A stretch of 62,278 bases of DNA from Acidobacteriota bacterium (GCA_016196035.1 JACPYM010000030.1:1-62278), one strand, 5' to 3'. Positions 10,321 through 20,880 are shown, counted from the first letter of the stretch. Translations and numbers: made by a program. Notes: generated by a model not told the origin, from the letters alone.

Positions 10321-12459
10321 GTCCCGGTTTGGCTGACGCGGAAACTTCACGTAAGGCAAGCGTGTTCCCCGCACGAAAATTTGGTCTGTGCGTATATTGG
10401 CGGGGGCTTCAAATCCTGTGCTTCCCATTGTCGCAATCAGATCGTCCTGATCCACACCATCGCCGCTGACGCCAATTGCTCCGACTAATTTTCCGTTTTT
10501 ATAAAGCGGAACGCTGCCTGGAAAGATTTGAAAGCCATTGTTGACCGCCGCGCTTAGCAAAGGATTTCCACATGGCGTGGTAATGGCATCCTTGAGCGCA
10601 AGAATGTCTTTGTCTCTGACAAACTTGAGGATATTCTCGAAATAGCCTTCTCGTATCGCATCCAATTGAAAGCCCACGTTAAAAGGACTGAAATCGGTTA
10701 AGGGTAAAGAGAATGGCCCCGGCAAGGTGCGGTCAATCCCATCCGGATAAAGCGGTCGAGCTAAAAAGCCAATGGCCCGGTCGCTAAAGGCAACTGAACC
10801 GTCCAGCCGTAATCCATCACGCGCGGCAGCATCAACATATTTTCCCAGCCCTACTTGCCGTAACAATGTGGCAGCAGCACCATTGCTGAAGAAGGCTGCC
10901 GTGCGCGCCTTTTGCGCCGAAACATCAAAGCCAAATTGCGGAGCGTCAGCCGTGCTGAAAATGCCCAATAGTTTGCCATTCGGGTCGCATACCGTGATGT
11001 TCACTTCTGCGGCGCTATTCAGAGGCTGGCGAATCGCGGCACGCGTGATAGATGCCTGTTTGGCCGCTTGGGTCAGGATACGAATAACTTCATCGCGCGC
11101 GAGATCAGGGGTTGAGCCAAACGAAGCTGTTCCGCTGGGAAACAGCCTTGTATTGATGCGCCCGGCAGGTGCGTCTCCCACCGTTGCCGTGATGAATTCG
11201 GTGGCTTTGCTAGCGATCACACTGGTAGGAGCAATGCATGAATCAGGGACATCCTGCCGCAAGCAGCAAGCAGTGATCGCCCCCGGCAATTGATTAAACG
11301 GCTTGAGTGGTAGCGCCGGAGGAGCGGCGGCATCCACATAAGGAAAGCGAATGCCATTGACGATAATTTTATCGCCCGTAATTGAAGAAGGAGGCTCAAA
11401 CCCCCGCGCGCCGGCCAAGGCCGCCACTTCTTCTAAGGCAATATCCAGGTCAGCCGGAAGCGGGTCGAAGGCATAACGGCCATCGCCTTCAATACCGATG
11501 GCTCCGACCTTGATGCCGTTTTTGTATAACGGTAAAGCGCCAGCCCCGGCGGATAATCCGAGTGGGGCTTTCGGGTTTACATCGCTGCAAAGCAATTGCG
11601 AAAACTGCACGCCGAAAAGCGGGCCACTGCCTTGGAAGCTGATGCCGGGCGGGAAATGCTCTTGCACGATAAAACTGGCCGTGCGGGGCGTGAAGGCGTG
11701 CCCGTTGCTGCTCAGGAAGCAAGCCGTCACTGCCTTGGAAATAGCCGCCGTACAGATCGGCACGCGTACCCCTTCCAAACCGCACGGCAAAGGAAAATTC
11801 AAAGTCCCGTCACTGGGTGTACAGCCCGCCCGCAATAAACCTACGCGCGCTGTTTCGGGCGCTCCTGTCATGCTGAAAACTCCAAGGTAATTTCCCTCGG
11901 CATCCACGACGGCAATGACGGCGCGCAAGCCATCCGCTTCGGCTTGGGCTACGGCTTGCGCGATGATCTGTTGAACCTCGGCAACGGAGAGTTGATTGGC
12001 TTGCGCGGTGTCGCGTGTAGCCGTTTGACGCCCCATCTCGCTACGTCTGGCCGGAATGCTGAACACCGTGGGGATGGCATTCAAATTGGCTGTCACTGAG
12101 TTGCCTAGCACGGGATCGTGCAAAGTGATGCGCAGACCTTGTTGCAAGGTGGCTTCGTTGACACCTTCGACATATAGCGTCGTGACCCCGGCAAACTGAA
12201 TGGCGGATGTTGGCAGCGGCCCGGCGGGCGTTTCGAGCGTGACATTCAGGGCTGGCGAGAAAGCCGCGCCTTTGATGATCAAGCGCTGAAGCGTGCCGTC
12301 ATAAACACAATCCTGCGCATCAATTCTTAAAGGGTCATCTCTGTTTACCAAACGAGCGTGGGCGCTTGGATTAAGGTTGAGACACAGTATACTGATCAAG
12401 CTTAGCGCGCACAGAATCAAGCCAAGGCGCGGGGTGATTTGGAAATGTTTGCGTTTCAT
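10315..12459 (-). CDS. Exported protein with two GlcG/HbpS (DUF336) domains
   Basis: The ATG at 12459 begins a good Sec signal peptide (LGLILCALSLISILCL, cleavage about AHA-RL), preferable to the longer frame to 12603. After a beta-rich N-terminal region come two GlcG/HbpS-like domains, roughly residues 150-370 and 425-690. Each has the typical pattern of a helix with alternating Ala (QQIIAQAVAQAEADG), VVDAEGNYLGVFSMTGA-type strand, KARTAAFFS-type helix and a terminal LYKNGKLVGAIGVSGDG motif. HbpS binds haem and senses redox stress in Streptomyces; GlcG's role is unclear. Tandem duplication in one exported chain is unusual. It is transcribed divergently from the multihaem cytochrome block, so a role in handling periplasmic haem is possible but inferred. 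Confidence 0.78.
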   Translation of the reverse strand: MKRKHFQITPRLGLILCALSLISILCLNLNPSAHARLVNRDDPLRIDAQDCVYDGTLQRLIIKGAAFSPALNVTLETPAGPLPTSAIQFAGVTTLYVEGVNEATLQQGLRITLHDPVLGNSVTANLNAIPTVFSIPARRSEMGRQTATRDTAQANQLSVAEVQQIIAQAVAQAEADGLRAVIAVVDAEGNYLGVFSMTGAPETARVGLLRAGCTPSDGTLNFPLPCGLEGVRVPICTAAISKAVTACFLSSNGHAFTPRTASFIVQEHFPPGISFQGSGPLFGVQFSQLLCSDVNPKAPLGLSAGAGALPLYKNGIKVGAIGIEGDGRYAFDPLPADLDIALEEVAALAGARGFEPPSSITGDKIIVNGIRFPYVDAAAPPALPLKPFNQLPGAITACCLRQDVPDSCIAPTSVIASKATEFITATVGDAPAGRINTRLFPSGTASFGSTPDLARDEVIRILTQAAKQASITRAAIRQPLNSAAEVNITVCDPNGKLLGIFSTADAPQFGFDVSAQKARTAAFFSNGAAATLLRQVGLGKYVDAAARDGLRLDGSVAFSDRAIGFLARPLYPDGIDRTLPGPFSLPLTDFSPFNVGFQLDAIREGYFENILKFVRDKDILALKDAITTPCGNPLLSAAVNNGFQIFPGSVPLYKNGKLVGAIGVSGDGVDQDDLIATMGSTGFEAPANIRTDQIFVRGTRLPYVKFPRQPNRDL

Positions 12460-12713
12460 TGGCCCAACCTTCCAGTTTTTGACGATAGATCGCGTAGCCA
12501 GGTAATGCTGCGGCGCACAGTATAGTCCTGGCAGCGGCAAAATCACCACGGCAAATTCCCTTTCTATTGTCTGGCCCAGAAATCTTGACTTTGGCACACG
12601 CAAGACGATAATCGGCGCGTCGTTGGCGTGAATTCTCTCCTCTACTCAAGCTCTACCGAATCTGTAAAACGTTTCGATTCGCAGGTAATTTGACGGGACA
12701 GGCGCAAAGCTCA

Positions 12714-15065
12714 ATGAAGTTAAAGCTGTTAATTACAGTTCTCTATTTGCTGGCGCTCGCCTGGCCAGCCTTGCCTTCATTGCCTTCCCTGCTGAACGTG
12801 CGCGCCGCGCTGTTGCCGCAAGTGCAAACCGCCGATTTATTCTTTGATCGAAATGGCAAGCGCGGCCTCGTGCGCTTCAATCATAAACAGCACGAAGGGC
12901 TGCTCACGCGCGCGCCCAATTTAGCCCATCAGGCGCCGCCGACACTCGCTTGCGTGGGTTGTCATCACACGACACAAAACATATTGAAACGCGAACAGTT
13001 TCAAAAGTGTAGCGATTGCCATCGCGCGCAGGGCTTTCCTGATAACCCTGTGCCCGCCGCGCAAAACGTCCGCAGCGAAGACGACCGTGACATCGAACTC
13101 AACTCCCGCGAAATTTTTCATCGCCTTTGCATCTCTTGTCATCGCGACGAAAAACCGCGCGCCGAAAATGCCACGAAGAAAATTCCGGTCACCTGCAACG
13201 AATGCCACGACCGCAATGCCACCGCGCCGGAAATCGTCGCCTCCAGTTTAATTCCGCCACCAGCCGATGATGCTCCGACAGGCGAAGGCCTTCCTAAGCC
13301 CTTGCCCACTGGCTCTGTCAGCACGCCGGTGGATGCGCCGCAAGGCTATGCTGGGAAATCACGGATTGAGCAGCCTGATCTTAAAGGGGAGCCTGACGCG
13401 AATGCCGTTGCGCGTCCCGATCGCTGGCGCATCAGTTTTCCTGATGATCCACGCCTGAAAAAGGGCGCGTTGAAAAATCCCTATAATCAAAACGTGTTGA
13501 AAGGCGATTATCCGATCTTTGGGCAACACAACTATTTGGTGCTGACGCTGGAAAGCGAATCCATGTTCAATGGCCGCCGCATTCCGCTGCCCAGCAATGT
13601 CAGTTCGGAACGCCCGAACAGCACAGAGTTTTTTGGGCGCGGCGGGCAGGTCTTTTTCAACCAGAACTTCATCACCTCGGTCGAATTCTTTCACGGCGAT
13701 ACGTCCTTCAAACCGGTTGATTACCGTTTCAAATTCACGCCGGTTTTCAATCTGAACCTGCTGCACACGCAGGAGCGCAGCATCGTCAATATCAACCCGG
13801 TGATCGGTGCGAGCCGCTTCGACAGCTATATCGGCTTTCAAGAATTGTTCGGCGAGGCGCGGCTGGGCGATACAACCAAGTTCATTCCCTGGTTGCGCGG
13901 CAAGGGCAACCAAGACGGCAAGAGTCCGCACTTCGACTCGACCTTTATCCGCGCGGGTATTCAGCAATTCAACAGCGACTTTCGCGGCTTCATTTTCAAC
14001 GACTATAACCTCGGTGGCCGCCTCTTTGGCCAGTTCGCCAACAACCGCTATAACTTTAACGCGGCGGCGTTCTACATGCTGGACAAGGACACCAACAGCG
14101 GGTTGAACACGCGCTTTTTCACGCGCCTGGCCAATGATCGGCGCAACGAATGGCGCAACCAGTTGGTCGTGATCGCCAATCTGTACCGGCAAGACACCAA
14201 ATGGAAAGGCTACACCACGCAGTTCAGCTTCCATTACAACGATGACCGGCCCAGCCGTGTGTATGATCAGAATGATTTTCTGGTGCGTCCGGCCTTGATC
14301 GGCACGATCAAAGATCATGGCGTGAAATCGTATTACCTGGGCTTTACCGGCGATGGGCATATCGGCTTGACGAATATCAACCACGCTTTCTATCAAGTGC
14401 TGGGGCGCGACTCATTCAACCCGATTGCGGGGCGCAAAACTGACATCAATGCCCAGATGGCCGCCGTAGAGCTTTCGCGTGACCGCGACTGGCTGCGCTT
14501 CAAAGGTTCGGTGTTTTGGGCTTCGGGTGACAGCAAGCCGTTCGACGGCAAGGCGCGCGGGTTTGACTCGATCCTTGATTTGACTGAATTCGCGGGCGGC
14601 AAATTCAGTTTTTGGAACAGCCAAGCGATTCCGTTTTTGAATACGGGCGTCTTGCTGACCACGCCCGAAAGCCTGGTGCCGAGTTTGCGCAGCAGCAAGA
14701 CGCAGGGCCAATCCAATTTCGTCAATCCTGGCATTTTCATATACAACGCAGGGCTGGAAGCGGAATTGAAACCGAAGCTGCGCGCGATTTTGAATTTGAA
14801 TTATCTGCATTTCCATCACACCGAGCCATTGTCGCAGTTGCTGTTTCAACCCGGCATACGGCGGCCCATTGGCTTGGATTACGGCGTCGGCTTTTTGTAT
14901 CGCCCCTTGTTGAGCGAAAATGTGATCGTCACTGGCGGCTATTCATCGCTGCTGCCCGGCACCGGCTTCAAAGACATCTTCAGCTCCAATTGCGCGGGGC
15001 AAGGCTGCGGCGCGAAACCGCAAATGCTTTATTCGGTTTTTGTGAAGGTGAAGTTTACGTATTGA
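12714..15065 (+). CDS. Tetrahaem cytochrome c fused to an outer-membrane beta-barrel
   Basis: The first ~175 residues after the signal peptide (KLKLLITVLYLLALAWPALP) hold four haem-binding CxxCH sites: CVGCH, CSDCH, CISCH and CNECH, with a preceding FNHKQHEG His motif of class III (c3/c7) cytochromes. A Pro-rich linker (~180-230) follows. The remaining ~550 residues are alternating hydrophobic/polar beta strands with aromatic girdles and a C-terminal strand ending in Phe-Thr-Tyr (VFVKVKFTY), the hallmark of an outer-membrane barrel. Inference: the haem domain plugs or lines the barrel to pass electrons across the outer membrane, as separate proteins do in porin-cytochrome complexes. The frame is open to a TTG at 12690, but the ATG at 12714 fits the signal peptide. 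It is the first gene of a seven-gene block. Confidence 0.85.
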   Translation: MKLKLLITVLYLLALAWPALPSLPSLLNVRAALLPQVQTADLFFDRNGKRGLVRFNHKQHEGLLTRAPNLAHQAPPTLACVGCHHTTQNILKREQFQKCSDCHRAQGFPDNPVPAAQNVRSEDDRDIELNSREIFHRLCISCHRDEKPRAENATKKIPVTCNECHDRNATAPEIVASSLIPPPADDAPTGEGLPKPLPTGSVSTPVDAPQGYAGKSRIEQPDLKGEPDANAVARPDRWRISFPDDPRLKKGALKNPYNQNVLKGDYPIFGQHNYLVLTLESESMFNGRRIPLPSNVSSERPNSTEFFGRGGQVFFNQNFITSVEFFHGDTSFKPVDYRFKFTPVFNLNLLHTQERSIVNINPVIGASRFDSYIGFQELFGEARLGDTTKFIPWLRGKGNQDGKSPHFDSTFIRAGIQQFNSDFRGFIFNDYNLGGRLFGQFANNRYNFNAAAFYMLDKDTNSGLNTRFFTRLANDRRNEWRNQLVVIANLYRQDTKWKGYTTQFSFHYNDDRPSRVYDQNDFLVRPALIGTIKDHGVKSYYLGFTGDGHIGLTNINHAFYQVLGRDSFNPIAGRKTDINAQMAAVELSRDRDWLRFKGSVFWASGDSKPFDGKARGFDSILDLTEFAGGKFSFWNSQAIPFLNTGVLLTTPESLVPSLRSSKTQGQSNFVNPGIFIYNAGLEAELKPKLRAILNLNYLHFHHTEPLSQLLFQPGIRRPIGLDYGVGFLYRPLLSENVIVTGGYSSLLPGTGFKDIFSSNCAGQGCGAKPQMLYSVFVKVKFTY

Positions 15066-15173
15066 CCTGGGTACGCAGCGCTTCCAGCGTGCGGACTCGG
15101 CGGCGGACGTCTTCCTTCCGGCAGAAAAAGGTCTGACGCCGAGTCCGCACGCTGGAAGCGCTGCGTACCCAGG
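15066..15173. repeat. Long perfect inverted repeat (37-bp arms)
   Basis: Bases 15066-15102 are the exact reverse complement of 15137-15173, separated by 34 nt. The arms begin one base after the upstream stop codon. Arm length and lack of a T-run argue against a simple terminator; it resembles a small palindromic mobile element. Confidence 0.9.
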
Positions 15174-15186
15174 GTGAGAAGTTCAA

Positions 15187-18100
15187 ATGACAGACACGCA
15201 AAGAAACATTCTGAAATCGCTGCTGATTCTGGCCCTGCTCTGTCTCTATGGCTTCGTCAATTCCCCGCGTCTGCTGCTGACGGGTAAGGCCCAAGGCGCG
15301 GCGAAAGACTGCACCACCTGCGACCGCGACGCCCAACGCAACCGCGCGCCTTCGCCCTGCGACCCTCAGCTTTCAGCGCAAGAAGCCGAACACCTCGCCA
15401 AAGACACCAATCCGGCCAAATGGAACATGACGCCTTGCGCCGCCGAATTGCGGAGCCGTGGTTGCAACGATTGCCACAGCAGCATCGAAGACATGCACAA
15501 CGGCGCAATCAGCCTCGGTTGCATTGATTGCCACGGCGGTGATGCGACAGTCAGACGTTCGCAAGAAATTGCCTATAAATCGGCGCCATACGATGGGCTA
15601 ACTAAAAAGGCCCACGTGCAGCCGCGTTATCCCGAAGCTTGGAAAAACTCCGGCAACCCCGTGCGCCCGGCAACGCTGACGCTCAAAGAAGACCCGGACT
15701 TCATTCGCTTCGTCAATCCCGGCGATCTGCGCATCAGCCAACTGACCTGCGCCAGCGCCGAATGCCATACCAATGACGTGCACAACGTCAAGCGCAGCAT
15801 GATGACGACGGGCTCGATGCTGTGGGGCGCGGCGCTTTACAACAACGGCGGCTTTCAATTCAAAGATGCCCGCTGGGGCGAAAGCTTTGGCCCGGATGGC
15901 ACACAGCAGCGCCTGCAAACCAATCCGCAACCCGACGCCGCGACCACGCAAAGCAAAGGCGTGCTGCCTTACATTGATCCACTACCGCGTTGGGAGATTT
16001 CGCAGATGGGCAATATCCTGCGCACCTTTGAGCGCGGCGGGCGCAAAGCCGCCGAGATCGGCAATCCGCAATCCGAAGAGTCATCCGGCAAGCCAACGCA
16101 AAACTTGCTCAGCCCGCGCGGACTGGGGTCATTACTGACGACCGATCCAGTCTATCTGGGTTTGCAGAAGACGCGGCTGCTCGACCCCATGCTCTCGATG
16201 ATGGGCACAAATGATCAGCCGGGCGATTACCGTTCGAGCGGTTGCACGGCCTGTCACGTTGTTTACGCCAACGACCGCAACCCGCAACATTCAGGGCAAT
16301 ACGCGCAATTCGGCCATACGGGCCAGAGCGCGTCGGGCGATGCGGCCTTGTGCGCGGCACAAAACAAGGGCGAACGCGGCCATCCGGTGCGCCACCAATT
16401 CACGCGCGCGATTCCTTCCAGCCAGTGCATCGTGTGTCACGTGCATCCTGGTACGAATGTGCTGATGACCTATTACGGTTCGACCTGGTGGGATTTGGAA
16501 ACTGACGCGGGTGATATGTACGACCCGAAAAAGCTGAGTCCCGAACAGCAACAGCAAATTCTGGCGCGCAACCCCGAAGAGTCTGCGCTACGCGGCAAAT
16601 GGGGCGATGCGGGATTCCTGGATAACCTGGACAAGCTCAACAGCAGCCCGCACCGCAAAAACACGCAATTCGAAGATTTCAACGGGCACGGCTGGATCTT
16701 CCGCGATGTGTTCAAACGTGACCGCAAAGGCAACCTGCTGGATGCGACCGGCAGCGTGATTGACCAGAGCAAAGTCACGCCGGAGTTGTTGCAACGCGCG
16801 ACCAAAGAAACGACTGACAATCCCGAAACGCGCGAGGGCGTGCCGGTGCACCTGAAAGACATCCACCTCGAAAAAGGCATGCATTGTGTGGATTGCCATT
16901 TCAAACAGGACAGCCACGGCAATGGCAAGCTTTATGGCGAAGTGCGCGCGGCCATCGAAATTGATTGTGTAGATTGCCACGGCACCGTCTTTGACCGCGC
17001 CGACCCGACTTCCGCCAAAGCCAAAACTTCGGCGGCGGCAGGTGGCAATCGCATGCTCGATTACCGCATGACGCCGTTTAAGCAGGATCGCTTTTTCTGG
17101 CGGAACGGCCAGCTTTATCAACGCTCGGCGGTCGAAAAAGGCCAGGAATGGCCGGTCGTGCAGGTCAAAGATACGGTTGATCCGGCCAGCAGTCATTACA
17201 ACGAAAAGGCCGCGCTGGCGAAGACGATTCACAAAGACGGCAAGACCTGGGGTGCGCCGCAAATGGGCGACAACCTGGCGCACGGCAATCAGAGCATGAC
17301 CTGCTACACCTGCCATCTCTCGTGGACGCCGAGTTGTTTCGGTTGTCATTTGAAGATGGAAGCCAACGAGCAGAAGCCGATGCTGCACAACGAAGGCGAG
17401 CCGGAGTTGCGCAACTGGACTTCGTACAACTTCCAGACCCTGCGTGATGACGTCTTTATGCTGGGCAAGGATGGCACGGTCACAGGCAAGCGTGTCGCGC
17501 CGGTGCGTTCAGCCTGCGCCGTGCTGGTCAGTTCACAGAACGCGCTGCGCGAGTGGATTTATTCGCAACAGCAAACTGTCTCACAGGAAGGTTACAGCGG
17601 GCAGTCTTTCTCTTCGCACTTCCCGCACACCGTCCGCACCAAAGAAACCAAGGGCTGCACAGATTGCCACCTGGCTGAAAAGAATGACAACAACGCCTGG
17701 CTGGCGATGGCGACGATGCAAGGCACGAATTTTTATAACTGGATTGGGCGGTTCGTTTACGTCGCCACCGGCCATCACGGCTTCGAGGCCATCGTGGCGA
17801 CCGAACGCGACGAACCGCAGGCGGTCATCGGCAGCTACCTGCACAAGGTCGCCTTCCCCGAGGAGTTCAAAAAACACGAAGCCGTGCATCAGGAATTGCA
17901 CGAGGTTTACGAGCATCCCGGCAATGACATCGGCGACAGTTTGCGCTTCAAACGCGACACCGAAGTGCTGAGCGTGCAATTGCGCGGCGAGTATCTGTAT
18001 GCGGCGTGCGGCAAGGGTGGCTTCCGCATTTACGACGCGGCGAACATTGATCAGAAGGGCTTTTCCGAACGCATCACAACCGCGCCATTCTCACCGTTGG

Positions 18101-19278
18101 GCCAGAAGTTTTATATCAAATCGAAATACGCCACGGCGCTGGCTTCCCCTTCGACACTGGCGGTTGATCCGTCGGCCACGGTGGATGCGGTTTTGAAGAT
18201 TCCGCAACGGCGGCGGCATCGCCCAGAGAACGAAGAAGGCATTTACCGCGACGATAAACAACCGATACATCCGCTGTACGCTTTCCTGTACGGCACTGAC
18301 CGCGAAGAAGGCCTGGTTGTTATCGGCAATCCGCTGGATGAGAAAGACAACGGGCCGGGCGTCGCGACGTTGTTGGATGGCGATCCGAACAACAACTTTA
18401 TCAAACGCGCGCTGGCCTGGAACCCGAACGGCTTGCTCAAAGGCGCGAACAACATCGTCATTGCGGGCACGCACGCTTACATCACCTGCGACAAAGGGCT
18501 GGTCATTGTGGACATCACTGATCCGCTCAAACCGCAGGCCGTCGCCACGCTTCCGTTGCGCGGCGCGCGCGCGGTGCAGGTGCAATTTCGCTACGCTTTT
18601 GTTTGCGACGGCGAAGGCGTCAAGGTTGTGGACGTAACCAATCCAGCCCAAGCGCACTTGATCGCTGGCGCGGCGGTCAAAATCGAAGACGCGCACAACC
18701 TCTATCTGGTGCGGACGTATGCCTACGTTGCGGCGGGCAAGCAGGGGCTGGTGATTCTGGATATTGAGAATCCCGAAAAACCACGGCTGGATCAAACCTT
18801 CAATGCCAACGGCGCAATCAACGACGCACACGATGTCAAAGTCGGGATGACCAATGTGAGCCTGTTTGCTTACGTTGCCGATGGAAAGAATGGCTTACGC
18901 GTCGTTCAACTCACGTCGCCCGAAGAAACGCCGGGGCATTACGGCTTTAGCCCGCGCCCGACGCCGAAGCTGATCGCGACGGGGCATACCGTTGGCCCCG
19001 CGCTGGCCGTCTCAGAAGGTATTGACCGCGACCGGGCGATTGATGAGAGCGGCAATCAGTTGGCGGTGTTTGGGCGGCGCGGCGCACGGCCCTTTAACTA
19101 CGACGAGATGATGCGGCTGTTTGCCTGGAAGAATGGCGCGCAATGGCAGTTGTTCACGGTGCCAGAGATCAACGACAAGAACATTGAGTTGGTCAACGGC
19201 ATTCGACAGTACCGCGATATTCGCAGCAAGTATGGCGCGCCGCGCAAAGGCGCGGCGACAACGGCGTTGGTAAAATGA
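15187..19278 (+). CDS. Decahaem cytochrome c with C-terminal LVIVD beta-propeller
   Basis: A 1363-residue exported protein with an N-terminal hydrophobic signal ([13 protein letters not shown]). Ten haem sites are visible: CNDCH (~93), CIDCH (~112), a spaced CASAECH (CX4CH, ~188), CTACH, CIVCH, two CVDCH, CYTCH, CFGCH and CTDCH (~823). From ~920 to 1270 there are LVIVD-type repeats ([56 protein letters not shown]), which build a beta-propeller usually found in cell-surface proteins. It follows the barrel-cytochrome fusion and precedes the small tetrahaem gene by one base. Placement outside the cell or as the outer face of the conduit is inferred. An enzymatic role (e.g. an octahaem reductase) cannot be excluded, but no CxxCK active-site haem is seen. 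Confidence 0.85.
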   Translation: MTDTQRNILKSLLILALLCLYGFVNSPRLLLTGKAQGAAKDCTTCDRDAQRNRAPSPCDPQLSAQEAEHLAKDTNPAKWNMTPCAAELRSRGCNDCHSSIEDMHNGAISLGCIDCHGGDATVRRSQEIAYKSAPYDGLTKKAHVQPRYPEAWKNSGNPVRPATLTLKEDPDFIRFVNPGDLRISQLTCASAECHTNDVHNVKRSMMTTGSMLWGAALYNNGGFQFKDARWGESFGPDGTQQRLQTNPQPDAATTQSKGVLPYIDPLPRWEISQMGNILRTFERGGRKAAEIGNPQSEESSGKPTQNLLSPRGLGSLLTTDPVYLGLQKTRLLDPMLSMMGTNDQPGDYRSSGCTACHVVYANDRNPQHSGQYAQFGHTGQSASGDAALCAAQNKGERGHPVRHQFTRAIPSSQCIVCHVHPGTNVLMTYYGSTWWDLETDAGDMYDPKKLSPEQQQQILARNPEESALRGKWGDAGFLDNLDKLNSSPHRKNTQFEDFNGHGWIFRDVFKRDRKGNLLDATGSVIDQSKVTPELLQRATKETTDNPETREGVPVHLKDIHLEKGMHCVDCHFKQDSHGNGKLYGEVRAAIEIDCVDCHGTVFDRADPTSAKAKTSAAAGGNRMLDYRMTPFKQDRFFWRNGQLYQRSAVEKGQEWPVVQVKDTVDPASSHYNEKAALAKTIHKDGKTWGAPQMGDNLAHGNQSMTCYTCHLSWTPSCFGCHLKMEANEQKPMLHNEGEPELRNWTSYNFQTLRDDVFMLGKDGTVTGKRVAPVRSACAVLVSSQNALREWIYSQQQTVSQEGYSGQSFSSHFPHTVRTKETKGCTDCHLAEKNDNNAWLAMATMQGTNFYNWIGRFVYVATGHHGFEAIVATERDEPQAVIGSYLHKVAFPEEFKKHEAVHQELHEVYEHPGNDIGDSLRFKRDTEVLSVQLRGEYLYAACGKGGFRIYDAANIDQKGFSERITTAPFSPLGQKFYIKSKYATALASPSTLAVDPSATVDAVLKIPQRRRHRPENEEGIYRDDKQPIHPLYAFLYGTDREEGLVVIGNPLDEKDNGPGVATLLDGDPNNNFIKRALAWNPNGLLKGANNIVIAGTHAYITCDKGLVIVDITDPLKPQAVATLPLRGARAVQVQFRYAFVCDGEGVKVVDVTNPAQAHLIAGAAVKIEDAHNLYLVRTYAYVAAGKQGLVILDIENPEKPRLDQTFNANGAINDAHDVKVGMTNVSLFAYVADGKNGLRVVQLTSPEETPGHYGFSPRPTPKLIATGHTVGPALAVSEGIDRDRAIDESGNQLAVFGRRGARPFNYDEMMRLFAWKNGAQWQLFTVPEINDKNIELVNGIRQYRDIRSKYGAPRKGAATTALVK

Positions 19279-19279
19279 A

Positions 19280-19804
19280 GTGGCGATGCGACTGAAACTA
19301 ATTACAATCGGGTTATTCGGTTTGGCGTTTGCGGTTGCTTGGGCAGCCTTGGCGCAGTCTGCCAGTCTGCAAGCGGATGGCTCGATCATTGTGCTCAACG
19401 TCAAAGGCGCGCGTGAACGCGGCGCAGTGCGTTTCGATCATCAGGCGCACCAGGGCCGCCTCAATCCCGATCCGTCCGCGCCCTTCAAAGCGAGTGCGAC
19501 GGCGTCTTGCACCGGCTGCCATCATACGAGTAACGAAACCGGTGTCCCGCAATTATGGAAGTGCACTGTTTGCCATCAAACAGAAGGCAGGGCCGAAGGC
19601 AAAGGCGCGGGGCAATACATCAACAAACGCTGCGGGCAGCAGTGCGAGACTGCCGGGAATCCGAAAAACTGCCAATGCGATGAGTTGTATTTCGAGCGTG
19701 CTTTCCACGACAGTTGTATTGGCTGTCATCGCGCCAACAACGAGCAAACGCGCGTCAAGCGCGCGCCCATAACGTGCAGCGGTTGTCACGCCGCGCGTCA
19801 ATGA
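19280..19804 (+). CDS. Small tetrahaem cytochrome c
   Basis: A 174-residue periplasmic c-type cytochrome with a clear signal peptide (LITIGLFGLAFAVAWAALA) and four CxxCH sites (CTGCH, CTVCH, CIGCH, CSGCH). Its layout closely parallels the haem domain of the barrel fusion at 12714: RGAVRFDHQAHQG matches RGLVRFNHKQHEG and the haem order is the same. The two are therefore paralogous modules, one free and one porin-fused. A Cys-rich insert between haems 2 and 3 (KRCGQQC...NCQCDE) is unique to this copy. Start is GTG 19280 or ATG 19286, immediately after the previous stop, and the end overlaps the next ATG by four bases, implying translational coupling. Likely a periplasmic shuttle. Confidence 0.87.
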   Translation: MAMRLKLITIGLFGLAFAVAWAALAQSASLQADGSIIVLNVKGARERGAVRFDHQAHQGRLNPDPSAPFKASATASCTGCHHTSNETGVPQLWKCTVCHQTEGRAEGKGAGQYINKRCGQQCETAGNPKNCQCDELYFERAFHDSCIGCHRANNEQTRVKRAPITCSGCHAARQ

Positions 19805-20880
19805 TCGAAGCGGACATACGCATGGACTTGCACAGACTAAAACGCAGCATCCTGATCGTGGCCTGTGGCCTGGGGCTGGGCGGCTACGCTGGGCTGTGTA
19901 TTTTCAAGGCAGATTTCGCAGCCCTGGCGACGCCAGCGCAAATGCCGCAGAAAGGCGGCAAGTTTCCGCACGGGCAGGCAGGCAAACAAAGCTTGAAAGG
20001 ACATCGCGATCTGGGTTGCGCGGATTGCCATCTGATCGGCTTGCAACCGCCTTACCAAGTCACGGGCAAGCCCAGTCCCAACGTCAATCCGGCGGTGGCC
20101 ACGCCCTTCCCAGGCCACGCCAGTTGCGTGGCCTGTCACAACTTCGCGCTGATGTCATTTGCCAAGCCCGCTTTTTGCGGCGTCTGTCACGAACGCAATG
20201 CCGAATCGCCCACGCAACCGGGGGTCTTTGACCGTTTTCAAACGGCGCGGCTGGCCAGCGACTTTGGCATTGCCTTTTCACACGTCGCGCACAAACAAGC
20301 GTTGCCGAGTGGGCTGACGCTCGCGCCGGTCAATGACCGCACAAGCTCATTGGCCAAGGCGCAATTGCAAAGCGGGAGCGCTCCGCTGTGCACCGATTGC
20401 CACGCCAAGCTGCAAACTAGCTTTGCCCAATTCAAGGCTGACCAGCCGGAACTGGCCGTCGAAACAGGTCACCCAACCTGCTTCACTTGCCATCTTCAAA
20501 AACCGGTCAGTCAAACAACGCAATCCGGCAAAGACTTCCCCACTTCCGGCAATTGCCAAGCTTGCCATTCGTTATCGGACTCTAGTGGCCAAAAACTGCG
20601 CGCGCCAGGCTTGTTTCAACATTTTAAAGTTGCGGAGTTTCGCCATCTGGATCACGAACTGGATACGCGGTCGGTCAAAAAGAATGTGGCAAGTGTGGTT
20701 AAAGCGCCAGATTCTTTGTGTGCCGAATGCCATAGTGTTGTCGCGCAGGCGGTTCGTTTGAACGACATCCAGGCACCGGGGCTGGGTTCATGCACGAGTT
20801 GTCATAATGACAAACGCCGCCCCGGTTTACCTGAGCCGTTGACTGCGGCAGTATTGCGCACGCTCAGAAGCAATGATTGA
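19801..20880 (+). CDS. Octahaem c-type cytochrome, membrane-anchored or secreted
   Basis: The ATG at 19801 overlaps the preceding stop as ATGA; a second Met at 19822 is also possible. A basic start and one hydrophobic segment (ILIVACGLGLGGYAGLCIF) give a signal anchor. Eight CxxCH sites follow: CADCH, CVACH, CGVCH, CTDCH, CFTCH, CQACH, CAECH and CTSCH, with scattered His before several of them (FSHVAH, FRHLDHE), as in c7/c3-type multihaem proteins. It probably relays electrons in the periplasm between the inner-membrane chimeras and the outer-membrane fusion. No catalytic haem ligand variant is visible. Confidence 0.87.
   Translation: MIEADIRMDLHRLKRSILIVACGLGLGGYAGLCIFKADFAALATPAQMPQKGGKFPHGQAGKQSLKGHRDLGCADCHLIGLQPPYQVTGKPSPNVNPAVATPFPGHASCVACHNFALMSFAKPAFCGVCHERNAESPTQPGVFDRFQTARLASDFGIAFSHVAHKQALPSGLTLAPVNDRTSSLAKAQLQSGSAPLCTDCHAKLQTSFAQFKADQPELAVETGHPTCFTCHLQKPVSQTTQSGKDFPTSGNCQACHSLSDSSGQKLRAPGLFQHFKVAEFRHLDHELDTRSVKKNVASVVKAPDSLCAECHSVVAQAVRLNDIQAPGLGSCTSCHNDKRRPGLPEPLTAAVLRTLRSND

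Noticed and set aside
13359-14396. A 345-codon minus-strand open frame opposite the cytochrome-barrel fusion
   Set aside because: Low-complexity Val/Ala/Arg translation without any motif; shadow of the real gene.
15066-15173. Ordinary intrinsic terminator
   Set aside because: A 37-bp perfect stem with a 34-nt spacer and no following T-run is far outside terminator dimensions, and the same-strand operon continues after it.
15187-19278. Octahaem nitrite/tetrathionate reductase or hydroxylamine oxidoreductase
   Set aside because: No CxxCK or other active-site haem variant and the wrong length and haem count; the LVIVD propeller is not part of those enzymes.
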